Origin: Actinomycetota bacterium
GTDB taxonomy: Bacteria; Actinomycetota; Actinomycetes; S36-B12; UBA5976
Reading direction: 5' to 3'
Assembly (NCBI GenBank): GCA_009923375.1
Contig: RFTO01000057.1
Location: 1 to 6,960 of the forward strand
DNA length: 6,960 nucleotides
The translations under genes were made by a program, and so were the position numbers. Of the stretch, positions 1-5,789 are shown piece after piece; positions within the stretch are counted from its first letter, which is position 1, and each line of letters opens with the position of its first letter. The notes under the pieces are model-generated. The model ran no database searches. It saw only the letters and a list, made by a program, of their open reading frames with translations, and was not told the origin of the DNA.

Positions 1-206
1 CCTTTGGCGAGGTGGGTCTTGCGGGCGAGATCCGCAATGTGAACGCGGCAGCCCGTCGACTCAGCGAAGCTGTCCGGATGGGCTTTACCCACGCAATCTG
101 TCCGGCAGATTCTGGCAGCGCGACAAGAAACACTCCCGTGGCTGGGCTGACCATCGCCGAGGTGGCCGATGTCCGCGATGCCCTCGCCGCTTTGCCGACC
201 AACTGA
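1..206 (+). CDS. radA: RadA/Sms DNA repair ATPase, C-terminal end (partial)
   Basis: This is the last 67 codons of RadA (Sms), a RecA-like ATPase that helps process recombination intermediates and branch migration during DNA repair. The frame is open from base 3 and stops at TGA 204-206; the N-terminal zinc finger and the ATPase core lie outside the window. The visible part begins with FGEVGLAGEIR and continues with RRLSEAVRMGF, the typical signature of the Lon-protease-like C-terminal domain of RadA, and ends with a helix resembling EVADVRDALAAL, also common in this family. The ATG/GTG codons inside the fragment are not starts, because the conserved domain extends upstream of the window edge. 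Its position just before disA matches other actinomycetes; in Bacillus, RadA is known to interact with DisA and limit its activity. Identification is secure for the family; the rest of the protein cannot be judged. Confidence 0.93.
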   Translation, partial: FGEVGLAGEIRNVNAAARRLSEAVRMGFTHAICPADSGSATRNTPVAGLTIAEVADVRDALAALPTN

Positions 207-238
207 TCTATCCCCCGCTTCAGTTGCTTCACTCATGC

Positions 239-266
239 TTCGCAGGACGGAGGCGGACGGCTGCGA
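239..266 (+). terminator. weak candidate terminator hairpin after radA
   Basis: A 6-bp stem TCGCAG/CTGCGA with a 15-base loop lies 30 bases after the radA stop, followed seven bases later by a pyrimidine stretch (TTTCTCTC). The loop holds a short direct repeat GGACGG-AGGC-GGACGG. The stem is short and there is no clean T run, so this may be chance. The rest of the radA-disA gap (207-358) contains no gene and no convincing promoter; TAGACT at 311-316 resembles an actinomycete -10 box, but no good -35 precedes it. Confidence 0.22.
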
Positions 267-346
267 CGAATTTCTCTCTGAGCGATTCGCATAACGCACC
301 TGCTCGCTCTTAGACTTCACACGTTCGCAGTGCCCTGCCTCCCGCC

Positions 347-353
347 AGAAGGA
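347..353 (+). promoter_or_regulatory. ribosome binding site of disA
   Basis: AGAAGGA lies 5 bases before the GTG at 359, a good Shine-Dalgarno match and spacing. It decides the start of disA: no ATG, GTG or TTG lies in frame just upstream, and the protein begins like other actinomycete DisA proteins from this codon. Confidence 0.7.
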
Positions 354-358
354 TCGTC

Positions 359-1450
359 GTGCCTGATTCAGTTACCACTATCGATGCGGTGCGACGCGAT
401 ACTTTGCGCCTGCTCGCACCTGGCACGGCCCTTCGTGACGGCCTAGAGCGCATCTTGCGCGGCAACACCGGTGCGTTGGTGATCCTCGGAACCGATCGCA
501 CAACGGACTCGATGCTCTCCGGTGGGTTCCCCATCGATGTGCCGTTCTCGGCGACTCGTTTGCGGGAGTTGGCGAAAATGGATGGTGCCATCGTTGTTGA
601 TTCCGATGTGACGACAATCATCTCGGCGAACGTTCAACTTCTGCCAGATCCCACGATCCCCACCGATGAAACCGGCACACGTCACCGCACTGCAGATCGT
701 GTGTCAAAACAGACGGGCTTCCCCGTTATCTCAGTTTCCAAATCCATGAACATGATCGCGCTTTATCAAAATGGCATCCGGCACGTGATTGAGGACTCGT
801 CGGCGATCTTGGCCCGCGCCAACCAAGCAGTTGCCACTCTTGAGCGTTACAAAATGCGCCTTGATGAAGTCCAACGCAATCTTTCCGCGTTGGAGATTGA
901 GGATCTCGTCACCATTCGAGATGTCGCAAGTGTCGCCCAAAGGACGCAGATGGTGCTGCGTATCGCCGAGGAAATCGAGGCTTATGTCGTTGAGCTCGGC
1001 ACCGACGGCCGCCTGATTTCCTTACAACTCGAGGAATTGATGGCTGGCGTAGCTGCCGAAAGGGCCCTGATCCTTCGCGATTACACACCGCTGCGGATCG
1101 GCCGAAAGACGCGCACCCCGGAGCAGGCATTCGCGGACTTGGATTCCCTCGACAGTACGCAGTTACTTGACCTAGCAGCAGCCGCGACCGCAATCGGGTT
1201 CGCAGCAGCGCCAGATCTGCTTGACCAACCCATCAGCGCCCGCGGTTATGGCTTGCTTTCACTGATGCCTCGAATCCCCGAGAGCATCAGCGAGCGCATC
1301 GTTGCGCACTTCAAGTCGTTGAAGGACCTCTTGGCAGCTAGCACCGATGACCTACAGGCAGTTGAAGGCGTTGGTGAAACGCGCGCCCGTTCGATCCGTG
1401 ACGGGCTTTCGCGTATCGCCGAGTCCAAATTGATGGAGCGCTTTAGCTAG
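359..1450 (+). CDS. disA: DNA integrity scanning protein DisA, diadenylate cyclase
   Basis: DisA joins two ATP into the second messenger c-di-AMP and scans DNA; branched structures such as stalled forks or recombination intermediates switch the cyclase off. The 363-residue product has the normal family length (about 360). The N-terminal DAC domain (about 10-145) carries both catalytic signatures: DGA at 75-77 and GTRHRTA at 106-112, followed by the conserved SVSKSMNMIALY segment (125-136). A helical spine follows (about 150-290), then a C-terminal helix-hairpin-helix DNA-binding domain (about 300-355) with VEGVGETRA at 335-343. It starts at GTG with an AGAAGGA ribosome site and ends in TAG, whose last G is the first base of mutY, so the two are probably translated from one message. 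Placement next to radA and mutY fits a DNA-damage role. No key residue is missing, and the enzyme should be active. Confidence 0.97.
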   Translation: MPDSVTTIDAVRRDTLRLLAPGTALRDGLERILRGNTGALVILGTDRTTDSMLSGGFPIDVPFSATRLRELAKMDGAIVVDSDVTTIISANVQLLPDPTIPTDETGTRHRTADRVSKQTGFPVISVSKSMNMIALYQNGIRHVIEDSSAILARANQAVATLERYKMRLDEVQRNLSALEIEDLVTIRDVASVAQRTQMVLRIAEEIEAYVVELGTDGRLISLQLEELMAGVAAERALILRDYTPLRIGRKTRTPEQAFADLDSLDSTQLLDLAAAATAIGFAAAPDLLDQPISARGYGLLSLMPRIPESISERIVAHFKSLKDLLAASTDDLQAVEGVGETRARSIRDGLSRIAESKLMERFS

Positions 1451-2328
1451 TGAGCGCGCAGGCGGCAGATGCCGTCATCGAGTGGTACTCGCACAATCGT
1501 CGGGACCTACCGTGGCGTAAATCTGGAACCACCGCGTGGGGTGTGATCGTGTGCGAAGTAATGGCGCAGCAAACGCCGGTGACACGAGTGGCGCCCCAAT
1601 GGGTGGCGTGGATGCAGCGATGGCCGACCCCTGCCGAACTTGCTGCAGCAACACCGGCGGAGGTGCTCGTTGCGTGGGATCGCCTGGGCTACCCGCGGCG
1701 TGCTTTGAGGCTGCGTGAGTGTGCCATCGCACTCACCAATGATCACGACGGCCACGTGCCAGCGGATTACACCTCGTTGATCGCCTTGCCAGGAATCGGT
1801 GATTACACCGCTAGTGCAGTGCTTGCTTTCGCCTTCGGGAAGCGGGCGCTGGTGATGGACACCAATGTGAGACGAGTTGCGGCGCGCGCATTTGGCGGCG
1901 TGGCTCATCACAGACCGCATGTCACATCCGCTGAGCGGCGGGCATTGGATGAGGTGACGCCGTCTGGCGCGACTGCCGCTATGTTCTCGCAGGCGATGAT
2001 GGAGCTTGGCGCCATTGTGTGTCGCCCTGAACCGGCATGTGGTTCGTGTCCGCTTGAGCAAGTGTGTCAATGGCGCGCTAACAGCCATCCTCCGGCAGAA
2101 CATCGTGCGCGCAGACCGCAGGCCTTCGCAGGTACTGACAGGCAGGTACGAGGGCTGATCATGAACCTGCTGCGCGGTGCGCAACCTGCGGCAGTCCCAC
2201 ATGCGGCTATTGAGGGGGCATGGCATGACTCATCTCAAATTCAGCGAGCGTTAGCCAGCCTCCTGGCCGATGGCCTAGCCGAAAAGACTGAAGGCGGGAG
2301 CTTTTCGCTTCCCGCCTCCAGTACTTGA
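1450..2328 (+). CDS. mutY: A/G-specific adenine DNA glycosylase MutY
   Basis: MutY removes adenine mispaired with 8-oxoguanine, preventing G:C to T:A mutations. The 292-residue product matches the short actinomycete form. An HhH-GPD fold spans about 1-210: E36 in CEVMAQQTPV is the catalytic glutamate, LPGIGDYTASA (113-123) is the helix-hairpin-helix, and D137 in MDTNVRRV is the catalytic aspartate. The [4Fe-4S] ligands are C191, C197, C200 and C206; the first spacing is C-X5-C, one residue shorter than the usual C-X6-C-X2-C-X5-C. The common GYY is GYP here (80-82). The C-terminal part (about 230-290) is the compact helical domain typical of actinomycete MutY, and I see no full NUDIX-like module. 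Start: GTG 1450-1452 overlaps the disA stop by one base (TAGTG), and the protein begins with the family's usual N-terminal helix (EWYSHNRRDLPWR). MutY is preferred over endonuclease III because of MAQQT and the D-X-N-V-R-R-V context. Confidence 0.95.
   Translation: MSAQAADAVIEWYSHNRRDLPWRKSGTTAWGVIVCEVMAQQTPVTRVAPQWVAWMQRWPTPAELAAATPAEVLVAWDRLGYPRRALRLRECAIALTNDHDGHVPADYTSLIALPGIGDYTASAVLAFAFGKRALVMDTNVRRVAARAFGGVAHHRPHVTSAERRALDEVTPSGATAAMFSQAMMELGAIVCRPEPACGSCPLEQVCQWRANSHPPAEHRARRPQAFAGTDRQVRGLIMNLLRGAQPAAVPHAAIEGAWHDSSQIQRALASLLADGLAEKTEGGSFSLPASST
2293..2316. terminator. bidirectional terminator between mutY and clpC
   Basis: GGCGGGAGC (2293-2301) and GCTTCCCGCC (2307-2316) pair over 9 bp with one bulged T around a TTTTC loop. 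The hairpin lies inside the last codons of mutY, 10 bases before its stop, and 36 bases beyond the clpC stop when read from the other strand. T-rich stretches flank it on both sides (TTATTTGATTT on +, TTCAGTCTTTTC on -), as expected for a terminator shared by convergent genes. The remaining gap between the two stop codons is only 23 bases. Confidence 0.6.
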
Positions 2329-2351
2329 GTTATTTGATTTACTTCCGCGCG

Positions 2352-4850
2352 TCAGTCCTCGGTCTTCGCCAAGTCGACGACTGGCGGCGCATCCGGCGCC
2401 TCTGTCTTCGGCTCGCTGCGGAAGGTGAACGCACCTTCGGCGCCCTCGCCAGCGAAGTCGACCACGATCATCTCGCCAGGGCCAAACTCGCCGAACAGCA
2501 TCTTCTCGCTTAACGGATCCTCAAGCTCCCGCTGGATCGTTCGGCGAAGTGGGCGAGCACCGAGCACTGGGTCGTAACCGCGACGCGCCAGTTCCGCCTT
2601 TGCTGCGGATGTGAGGACCAGACCCATCTTCTTGGCCTGCAGCCGCTTATCCACGCCCGCAAGCATCAAGTCGACGATCTCGACAATCTCCTCTTGTGAC
2701 AGTTGCGAGAACACGACGATGTCATCGATACGGTTGAGGAACTCAGGGCGGAAGTGCTGCTTGAGCTCGTCGTTCACCTTCAACTTCATTCGTTCGTAGT
2801 TGCTGATGGCCGTGTCACCGCCGGCAAACCCGAGGTTCATTCCCTTGACCACATCGCGGCTACCAAGGTTGGTCGTCATGATGATGATGGTGTTCTTGAA
2901 GTCGACCACGCGACCCTGGGCGTCAGTCAAGCGACCGTCTTCCAGAATCTGCAGCAGCGAGTTGAAGATATCCGGGTGCGCCTTCTCGATTTCATCGAAA
3001 AGAACCACGGAGAACGGCTTGCGGCGCACTTTCTCGGTGAGCTGACCGCCCTCTTCGTAACCAACGTATCCAGGAGGGGCGCCAAAGAGGCGCGAGACGG
3101 TGTGGCGCTCGGCGTACTCGCTCATGTCGAGCATGATCAAGGACGATTCATCACCGAATAAGAACTCAGCCAGAGTCTTGGACAGCTCGGTCTTACCGAC
3201 ACCAGATGGGCCGGCGAAGATGAACGAACCGCCTGGGCGCTTCGGGTCCTTCAGGCCGGCACGAGTGCGGCGAATCGCTTGTGAAAGAGCGGTAACAGCT
3301 GCTTCCTGCCCGATAACTCGGCGATGCAGCTCGGTTTCCATCTTCAACAAGCGAGCCGATTCCTCCTCCGTCAGCTTGAACACCGGAATGCCGGTGGCCA
3401 CTGCGAGCACCTCTGCGACAGTCTCCTCATTCACCTCGGCGACGATGTCCATGTCGCCGTTCTTCCACTCGCGCTCTTTCTCAGACTTGGTGGCAATGAG
3501 TTGGCTCTCCTTGTCCCGCAAGGTGGCGGCCTTCTCGAAGTCTTGTGAGTCGATCGCAGATTCCTTCTCGCGACGAACTTCCTCGATTTGGTCATCAAAG
3601 GCGCGCAACTCCGGCGGAGATGTCATTCGGCGGATGCGCAGGCGCGCACCAGCCTCGTCGATGAGGTCGATCGCCTTGTCTGGCAGGAAGCGGTCGGAGA
3701 TGTAACGGTCAGCGAGGGTGGCCGCCGCTTCAATCGCCTTGTCCGTGATGGTCACCTTGTGGTGCGCCTCGTAACGATCGCGGATTCCCTTGAGGATCTC
3801 GATCGTGTGGGCAACCGACGGCTCATCCACCTGGATTGGCTGGAAGCGACGCTCCAGCGCCGGGTCCTTCTCCACGTACTTGCGGTATTCATCAAGGGTG
3901 GTCGCTCCGATGGTCTGCAGTTCGCCTCGGGCGAGCATCGGCTTGAGAATGCTGGCAGCATCGATGGCACCCTCAGCTGCTCCAGCGCCGACAAGAGTGT
4001 GCATCTCATCGATGAACAGGATGATGTCGCCGCGGGTGCGAATTTCCTTGAGGACCTTCTTCAAGCGCTCCTCGAAATCTCCGCGGTAACGCGACCCAGC
4101 GACCAACGAACCCAGGTCAAGTGAGTAAATCTGCTTATCTTTAAGGGGTTCGGGCACGTCACCTCGAACAATCATCTGGGCCAAACCCTCGACGACGGCG
4201 GTCTTACCAACGCCAGGCTCGCCGATTAACACAGGGTTGTTCTTAGTGCGGCGACTAAGGATCTGCATGACGCGCTCAATCTCGCGGGCACGACCGATGA
4301 CCGGGTCGAGCTTGCTCTCGCGCGCGGCAGCGGTGAGGTTGCGACCGAACTGGTCGAGTACGAGCGAGGTCGACGGAGTCCCCTCGGCAGGGCCGGAGCT
4401 GGGCTCCTTACTCTGAAAGCCACTGAGGAGCTGAATAACTTGCTGGCGAACACGGTTTAAGTCAGCACCCAACTTAACCAGCACCTGCGCGGCAACACCT
4501 TCGCCTTCGCGAATGAGTCCAAGCAGGATGTGCTCAGTGCCGATGTAATTGTGCCCAAGGCCGAGCGCCTCGCGCAAAGACAACTCGAGCACCTTCTTGG
4601 CGCGCGGGGTGAAGGGGATGTGACCGGAAGGAGCCTGCTGACCCTGACCGATGGTCTCCTGCACCTGCTCGCGCACGGCATCGAGGGAAATGTTCAAGGC
4701 CTCAAGCGCTTTCGCAGCGACGCCCTCACCTTCATGGATGAGCCCTAAAAGAATGTGCTCAGTGCCGATGTAGTTGTGATTGAGCATCCGCGCTTCTTCT
4801 TGCGCCAACACCACAACTCGTCGCGCACGATCGGTAAACCGCTCGAACAT
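2352..4850 (-). CDS. clpC: ClpC (ClpC1-type) AAA+ unfoldase of the Clp protease
   Basis: ClpC is a hexameric AAA+ ATPase that unfolds proteins and feeds them to the ClpP chamber in the cytoplasm. The 832-residue product has the normal length. Order of parts: two N-terminal Clp repeats (about 1-70 and 77-145, both with NYIGTEHILLGLI), AAA-1 with Walker A GEPGVGKT (210-217), pore loop GSRYRG (252-257), Walker B ILFIDE (277-282) and an ERRF arginine-finger region (333-336); a UVR/coiled middle domain (about 417-452) that separates ClpC from ClpB and ClpA; AAA-2 with Walker A GPSGVGKT (547-554), pore loop GYVG (594-597), Walker B VVLFDE (615-620), the ClpP-docking LGF loop (673-675) and sensor-2 GAR (764-766). 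ATG is preceded by AAGGAGGAG. All catalytic motifs are intact. The acidic tail (EAPDAPPVVDLAKTED) is typical of actinomycete ClpC1. It follows lsr2 on the same strand across a 480-base gap, the order seen in Mycobacterium. Confidence 0.98.
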   Translation of the reverse strand: MFERFTDRARRVVVLAQEEARMLNHNYIGTEHILLGLIHEGEGVAAKALEALNISLDAVREQVQETIGQGQQAPSGHIPFTPRAKKVLELSLREALGLGHNYIGTEHILLGLIREGEGVAAQVLVKLGADLNRVRQQVIQLLSGFQSKEPSSGPAEGTPSTSLVLDQFGRNLTAAARESKLDPVIGRAREIERVMQILSRRTKNNPVLIGEPGVGKTAVVEGLAQMIVRGDVPEPLKDKQIYSLDLGSLVAGSRYRGDFEERLKKVLKEIRTRGDIILFIDEMHTLVGAGAAEGAIDAASILKPMLARGELQTIGATTLDEYRKYVEKDPALERRFQPIQVDEPSVAHTIEILKGIRDRYEAHHKVTITDKAIEAAATLADRYISDRFLPDKAIDLIDEAGARLRIRRMTSPPELRAFDDQIEEVRREKESAIDSQDFEKAATLRDKESQLIATKSEKEREWKNGDMDIVAEVNEETVAEVLAVATGIPVFKLTEEESARLLKMETELHRRVIGQEAAVTALSQAIRRTRAGLKDPKRPGGSFIFAGPSGVGKTELSKTLAEFLFGDESSLIMLDMSEYAERHTVSRLFGAPPGYVGYEEGGQLTEKVRRKPFSVVLFDEIEKAHPDIFNSLLQILEDGRLTDAQGRVVDFKNTIIIMTTNLGSRDVVKGMNLGFAGGDTAISNYERMKLKVNDELKQHFRPEFLNRIDDIVVFSQLSQEEIVEIVDLMLAGVDKRLQAKKMGLVLTSAAKAELARRGYDPVLGARPLRRTIQRELEDPLSEKMLFGEFGPGEMIVVDFAGEGAEGAFTFRSEPKTEAPDAPPVVDLAKTED

Positions 4851-4854
4851 GGCA

Positions 4855-4863
4855 CTCCTCCTT
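4855..4863 (-). promoter_or_regulatory. strong ribosome binding site of clpC
   Basis: Read on the - strand, AAGGAGGAG lies 4 bases before the clpC ATG (4850-4848). It contains the full AAGGAGG anti-Shine-Dalgarno match at 6-base spacing and fixes the start, which also matches the family's MFERFTDRAR N terminus. Confidence 0.85.
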
Positions 4864-4876
4864 CGCTCGCTGACCC

Positions 4877-4903
4877 CGTCGGCCGGATGCGAATCCGCCG
4901 ACG
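4877..4903 (-). promoter_or_regulatory. hairpin in the clpC 5' leader
   Basis: On the - strand, CGTCGGC (4903-4897) plus GGAT (4896-4893) pairs with ATCC (4888-4885) and GCCGACG (4883-4877), giving 11 Watson-Crick pairs with one bulged G (4884) and a TCGC tetraloop. It lies 13 bases before the ribosome binding site and, if the proposed promoter is right, within a few bases of the mRNA 5' end. It could stabilise the transcript, tune translation, or, as DNA, bind a regulator. The pairing is plain in the sequence; its function is inference. Confidence 0.5.
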
Positions 4904-4913
4904 CGTGAGTTTG

Positions 4914-4944
4914 ACTTTATCGGGCGCGCCGCCGGCTTGCACAA
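4914..4944 (-). promoter_or_regulatory. candidate SigA-type promoter of clpC
   Basis: On the - strand, TTGTGC (4944-4939) is followed after 19 bases by TAAAGT (4919-4914), which fits the actinomycete TAnnnT -10 pattern; taking GATAAA (4921-4916) instead gives the classical 17-base spacing. Transcription would begin near 4907, leaving a leader of about 55 bases that contains the hairpin at 4903-4877. No convincing ClgR (CGC-N5-GCG) or HspR (HAIR-type inverted repeat) site was found nearby. Confidence 0.4.
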
Positions 4945-4948
4945 GCCG
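4933..4948. repeat. 16-bp palindrome over the clpC -35 region
   Basis: CGGCTTG-CA-CAAGCCG is an inverted repeat with perfect 7-bp arms and a 2-base centre. It covers the proposed -35 hexamer TTGTGC of clpC, the position expected for a repressor operator. A loop of two bases makes it unsuitable as an RNA hairpin, so a dimeric DNA-binding protein is the likelier reading. Short GC-rich palindromes also occur by chance. Confidence 0.4.
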
Positions 4949-5022
4949 CCGTCACTCCTTGGATACCCGCCGCGCGCTCTCGGTTCCCCTGTGCCCGACA
5001 TGCGGTTACATTCCGCCCCCTT

Positions 5023-5049
5023 AACAACGCCGTTGCGGCCCCCGTTGTT
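5023..5049. repeat. inverted repeat between the RNA terminator and the clpC promoter
   Basis: AACAACG (5023-5029) and CGTTGTT (5043-5049) are perfect 7-bp arms around 13 bases that contain a second short stem GCCG-TTG-CGGC. On the - strand it lies 16 bases beyond the TTTT of the terminator-like hairpin at 5101-5066. It could be a back-up terminator (no T run follows) or a further part of a clpC leader. The rest of 4949-5065 holds no recognisable gene. Confidence 0.3.
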
Positions 5050-5065
5050 CCCATTCCCATCGAGG

Positions 5066-5101
5066 AAAACCAACCCAAGCGGCTGGGTGCCAGCGGGCCG
5101 G
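5066..5101 (-). terminator. terminator-like hairpin ending the putative RNA
   Basis: On the - strand, CCGGCCC (5101-5095) and GCTGG (5094-5090) pair with CCAGC (5086-5082) and GGGTTGG (5076-5070), giving 12 pairs with a CAC loop and a 5-base bulge (5081-5077), directly followed by TTTT (5069-5066). The stem begins 12 bases after closing helix P1 of the structured RNA. It could end a separate small RNA or act as a conditional attenuator before clpC. The T run is short and the bulge may weaken it. Confidence 0.5.
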
Positions 5102-5301
5102 CGAGGAACATGAGGCAAGGGGCTACATGGGAACTGGCGGAGGACTCCAGGCGAGCTAGTCGCATATGGCAACAGCCCGGCTGCCGCTGAACTCCCCCAC
5201 GGGACAGCGACAACCGGGCCGTTGTGTGCCCAACCCCACCATCAGGGTCAGACATCCCCCTTGCCGTGAGCGCTAGGTGATGCCGAATGTCCCACTCGGC
5301 A
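5066..5301 (-). ncRNA. putative structured RNA between lsr2 and clpC
   Basis: No known family was recognised. On the - strand five helices form: hairpin P0, 5301-5294 with 5288-5281 (8 bp, loop GGGAC); closing helix P1, GGCAAGGGG (5265-5257) with CCCCTTGCC (5122-5114), 9 perfect pairs; P2, 5254-5245 with 5236-5227 (10 bp, 8-base loop), two bases after P1; P3, 5224-5205 with 5189-5170 (20 continuous pairs), a GTT bulge and a 4-bp tip TCCC-GTGG-GGGA; and a terminator-like hairpin (5101-5070) followed by TTTT. Segment 5169-5123 may add two small stems, GCGA/TCGC and CTGG/CCAG. Nine of the 63 pairs are G-U on this strand and would be A-C mismatches on the other, so the transcript should run in the lsr2/clpC direction. 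It may be a free small RNA, an lsr2 3' fragment, or the sensing domain of a clpC leader. The 5' end is uncertain. Confidence 0.6.
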
Positions 5302-5314
5302 GCACCCACGCACG

Positions 5315-5343
5315 TCTATTGAGTACTTACTCAGCGCTGTGAA
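5315..5343 (-). promoter_or_regulatory. possible promoter of the structured RNA
   Basis: On the - strand, TTCACA (5343-5338, five of six matches to TTGACA) lies within the last codons of lsr2 and is followed after 17 bases by AATAGA (5320-5315), a poor -10 box. A start near 5308 would put the first helix (5301) a few bases from the RNA 5' end. The spacer contains the palindrome TGAGTACTTACTCA. The alternative is read-through from lsr2. Confidence 0.25.
5320..5333. repeat. perfect 14-bp palindrome on the lsr2 stop codon
   Basis: TGAGTA-CT-TACTCA is an inverted repeat with perfect 6-bp arms; its right-hand TCA is the lsr2 stop codon read on the + strand. It lies in the spacer of the possible promoter for the downstream RNA, where a repressor site could act. 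The 2-base centre rules out a normal RNA hairpin. Chance is a fair alternative. Confidence 0.3.
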
Positions 5344-5789
5344 GCGATGTACTTGCTGATGATCTGCGAGGACAGACGGCCACGCTCACTGACGGCCATG
5401 CCCTTGCCCTTGGCCCACTGCCGCACGGCTGCCGGGTTAATCCCGCTGTTGCCGCCGGAGACCTTCAGCCGACTAGCTGCCGATGGGTGGCCGGTACTGC
5501 GAGCAGTTGCAGCTCTCTGGGCTGAGGAAGCGCCAGCGCGGGCGCCGACAGCGATGCAGGCTGGGACACGAGTCACCGGAGCGAGCAACGAAGCCGATGT
5601 TGGTCGACCTGGCTTGCGGGTGGTGCGGGCCGCCTTGATGTAACGGGACAGCGTCGCCCGCAGGGCGGTGGCATTGCGCTTTGACAAGTCGATTTCGTAC
5701 GTGATGCCGTCTAATGCAAACGACATGGTCTCGTCAGCGTTACCGCCATCGAGATCGTCGTGCAACATCACCTGAATCTTGCGAGACAT
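5331..5789 (-). CDS. lsr2: Lsr2-type nucleoid-associated protein with a long linker
   Basis: Lsr2 is the actinomycete counterpart of H-NS: it oligomerises, bridges AT-rich DNA and silences genes, often acquired ones. The 152-residue product has the two family domains: an N-terminal dimerisation domain (about 1-55) with MLHDDLDGG, GITYEIDLSKRNATALR and a following helix, and a C-terminal DNA-binding domain (about 116-152) with NPAAVRQWAKGKG and the minor-groove RGR motif at 136-138. Typical Lsr2 has about 112 residues; here the linker (about 56-115) is some 40 residues longer, rich in Ala, Ser, Arg and Thr, and basic. The start at ATG 5789-5787 has AAGGGAG 4 bases upstream and gives the usual M-x-K/R-K N terminus; an in-frame ATG 39 codons earlier adds sequence unlike the family. 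It lies upstream of clpC on the same strand, divergent from the response regulator. The frame is intact, so the long linker is probably real. Confidence 0.93.
   Translation of the reverse strand: MSRKIQVMLHDDLDGGNADETMSFALDGITYEIDLSKRNATALRATLSRYIKAARTTRKPGRPTSASLLAPVTRVPACIAVGARAGASSAQRAATARSTGHPSAASRLKVSGGNSGINPAAVRQWAKGKGMAVSERGRLSSQIISKYIASQR

Noticed and set aside
1507..2226. 239-codon open frame on the - strand opposite mutY
   Set aside because: It lies wholly antisense to mutY, whose catalytic residues are all present in the + frame; the product has no family features.
2703..4124. Several open frames on the + strand opposite clpC
   Set aside because: They are antisense shadows of a highly conserved gene, with no ribosome sites or recognisable domains.
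4851..5000. ClgR or HspR operator upstream of clpC
   Set aside because: No CGC-N5-GCG arrangement with the expected flanks and no HAIR-type inverted repeat could be found near the promoter.
5066..5301. Known c-di-AMP (ydaO-type) riboswitch as an explanation for the RNA
   Set aside because: The proximity of disA made this attractive, but the conserved ydaO core segments, such as the one around ACCCGACAGCTAAC, are not present on either strand by eye. A covariance-model scan would settle it.
4917..5309. Open frame of 130 codons on the - strand between lsr2 and clpC
   Set aside because: GTG start without a ribosome site, no recognisable motif, and it runs through the helices of the structured RNA, whose base composition explains the open frame.
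5490..5620. Frameshift in lsr2 creating the unusual linker
   Set aside because: The frame is continuous from a good start to a conserved C-terminal domain, and no alternative frame gives a better linker; a length difference is the simpler reading.
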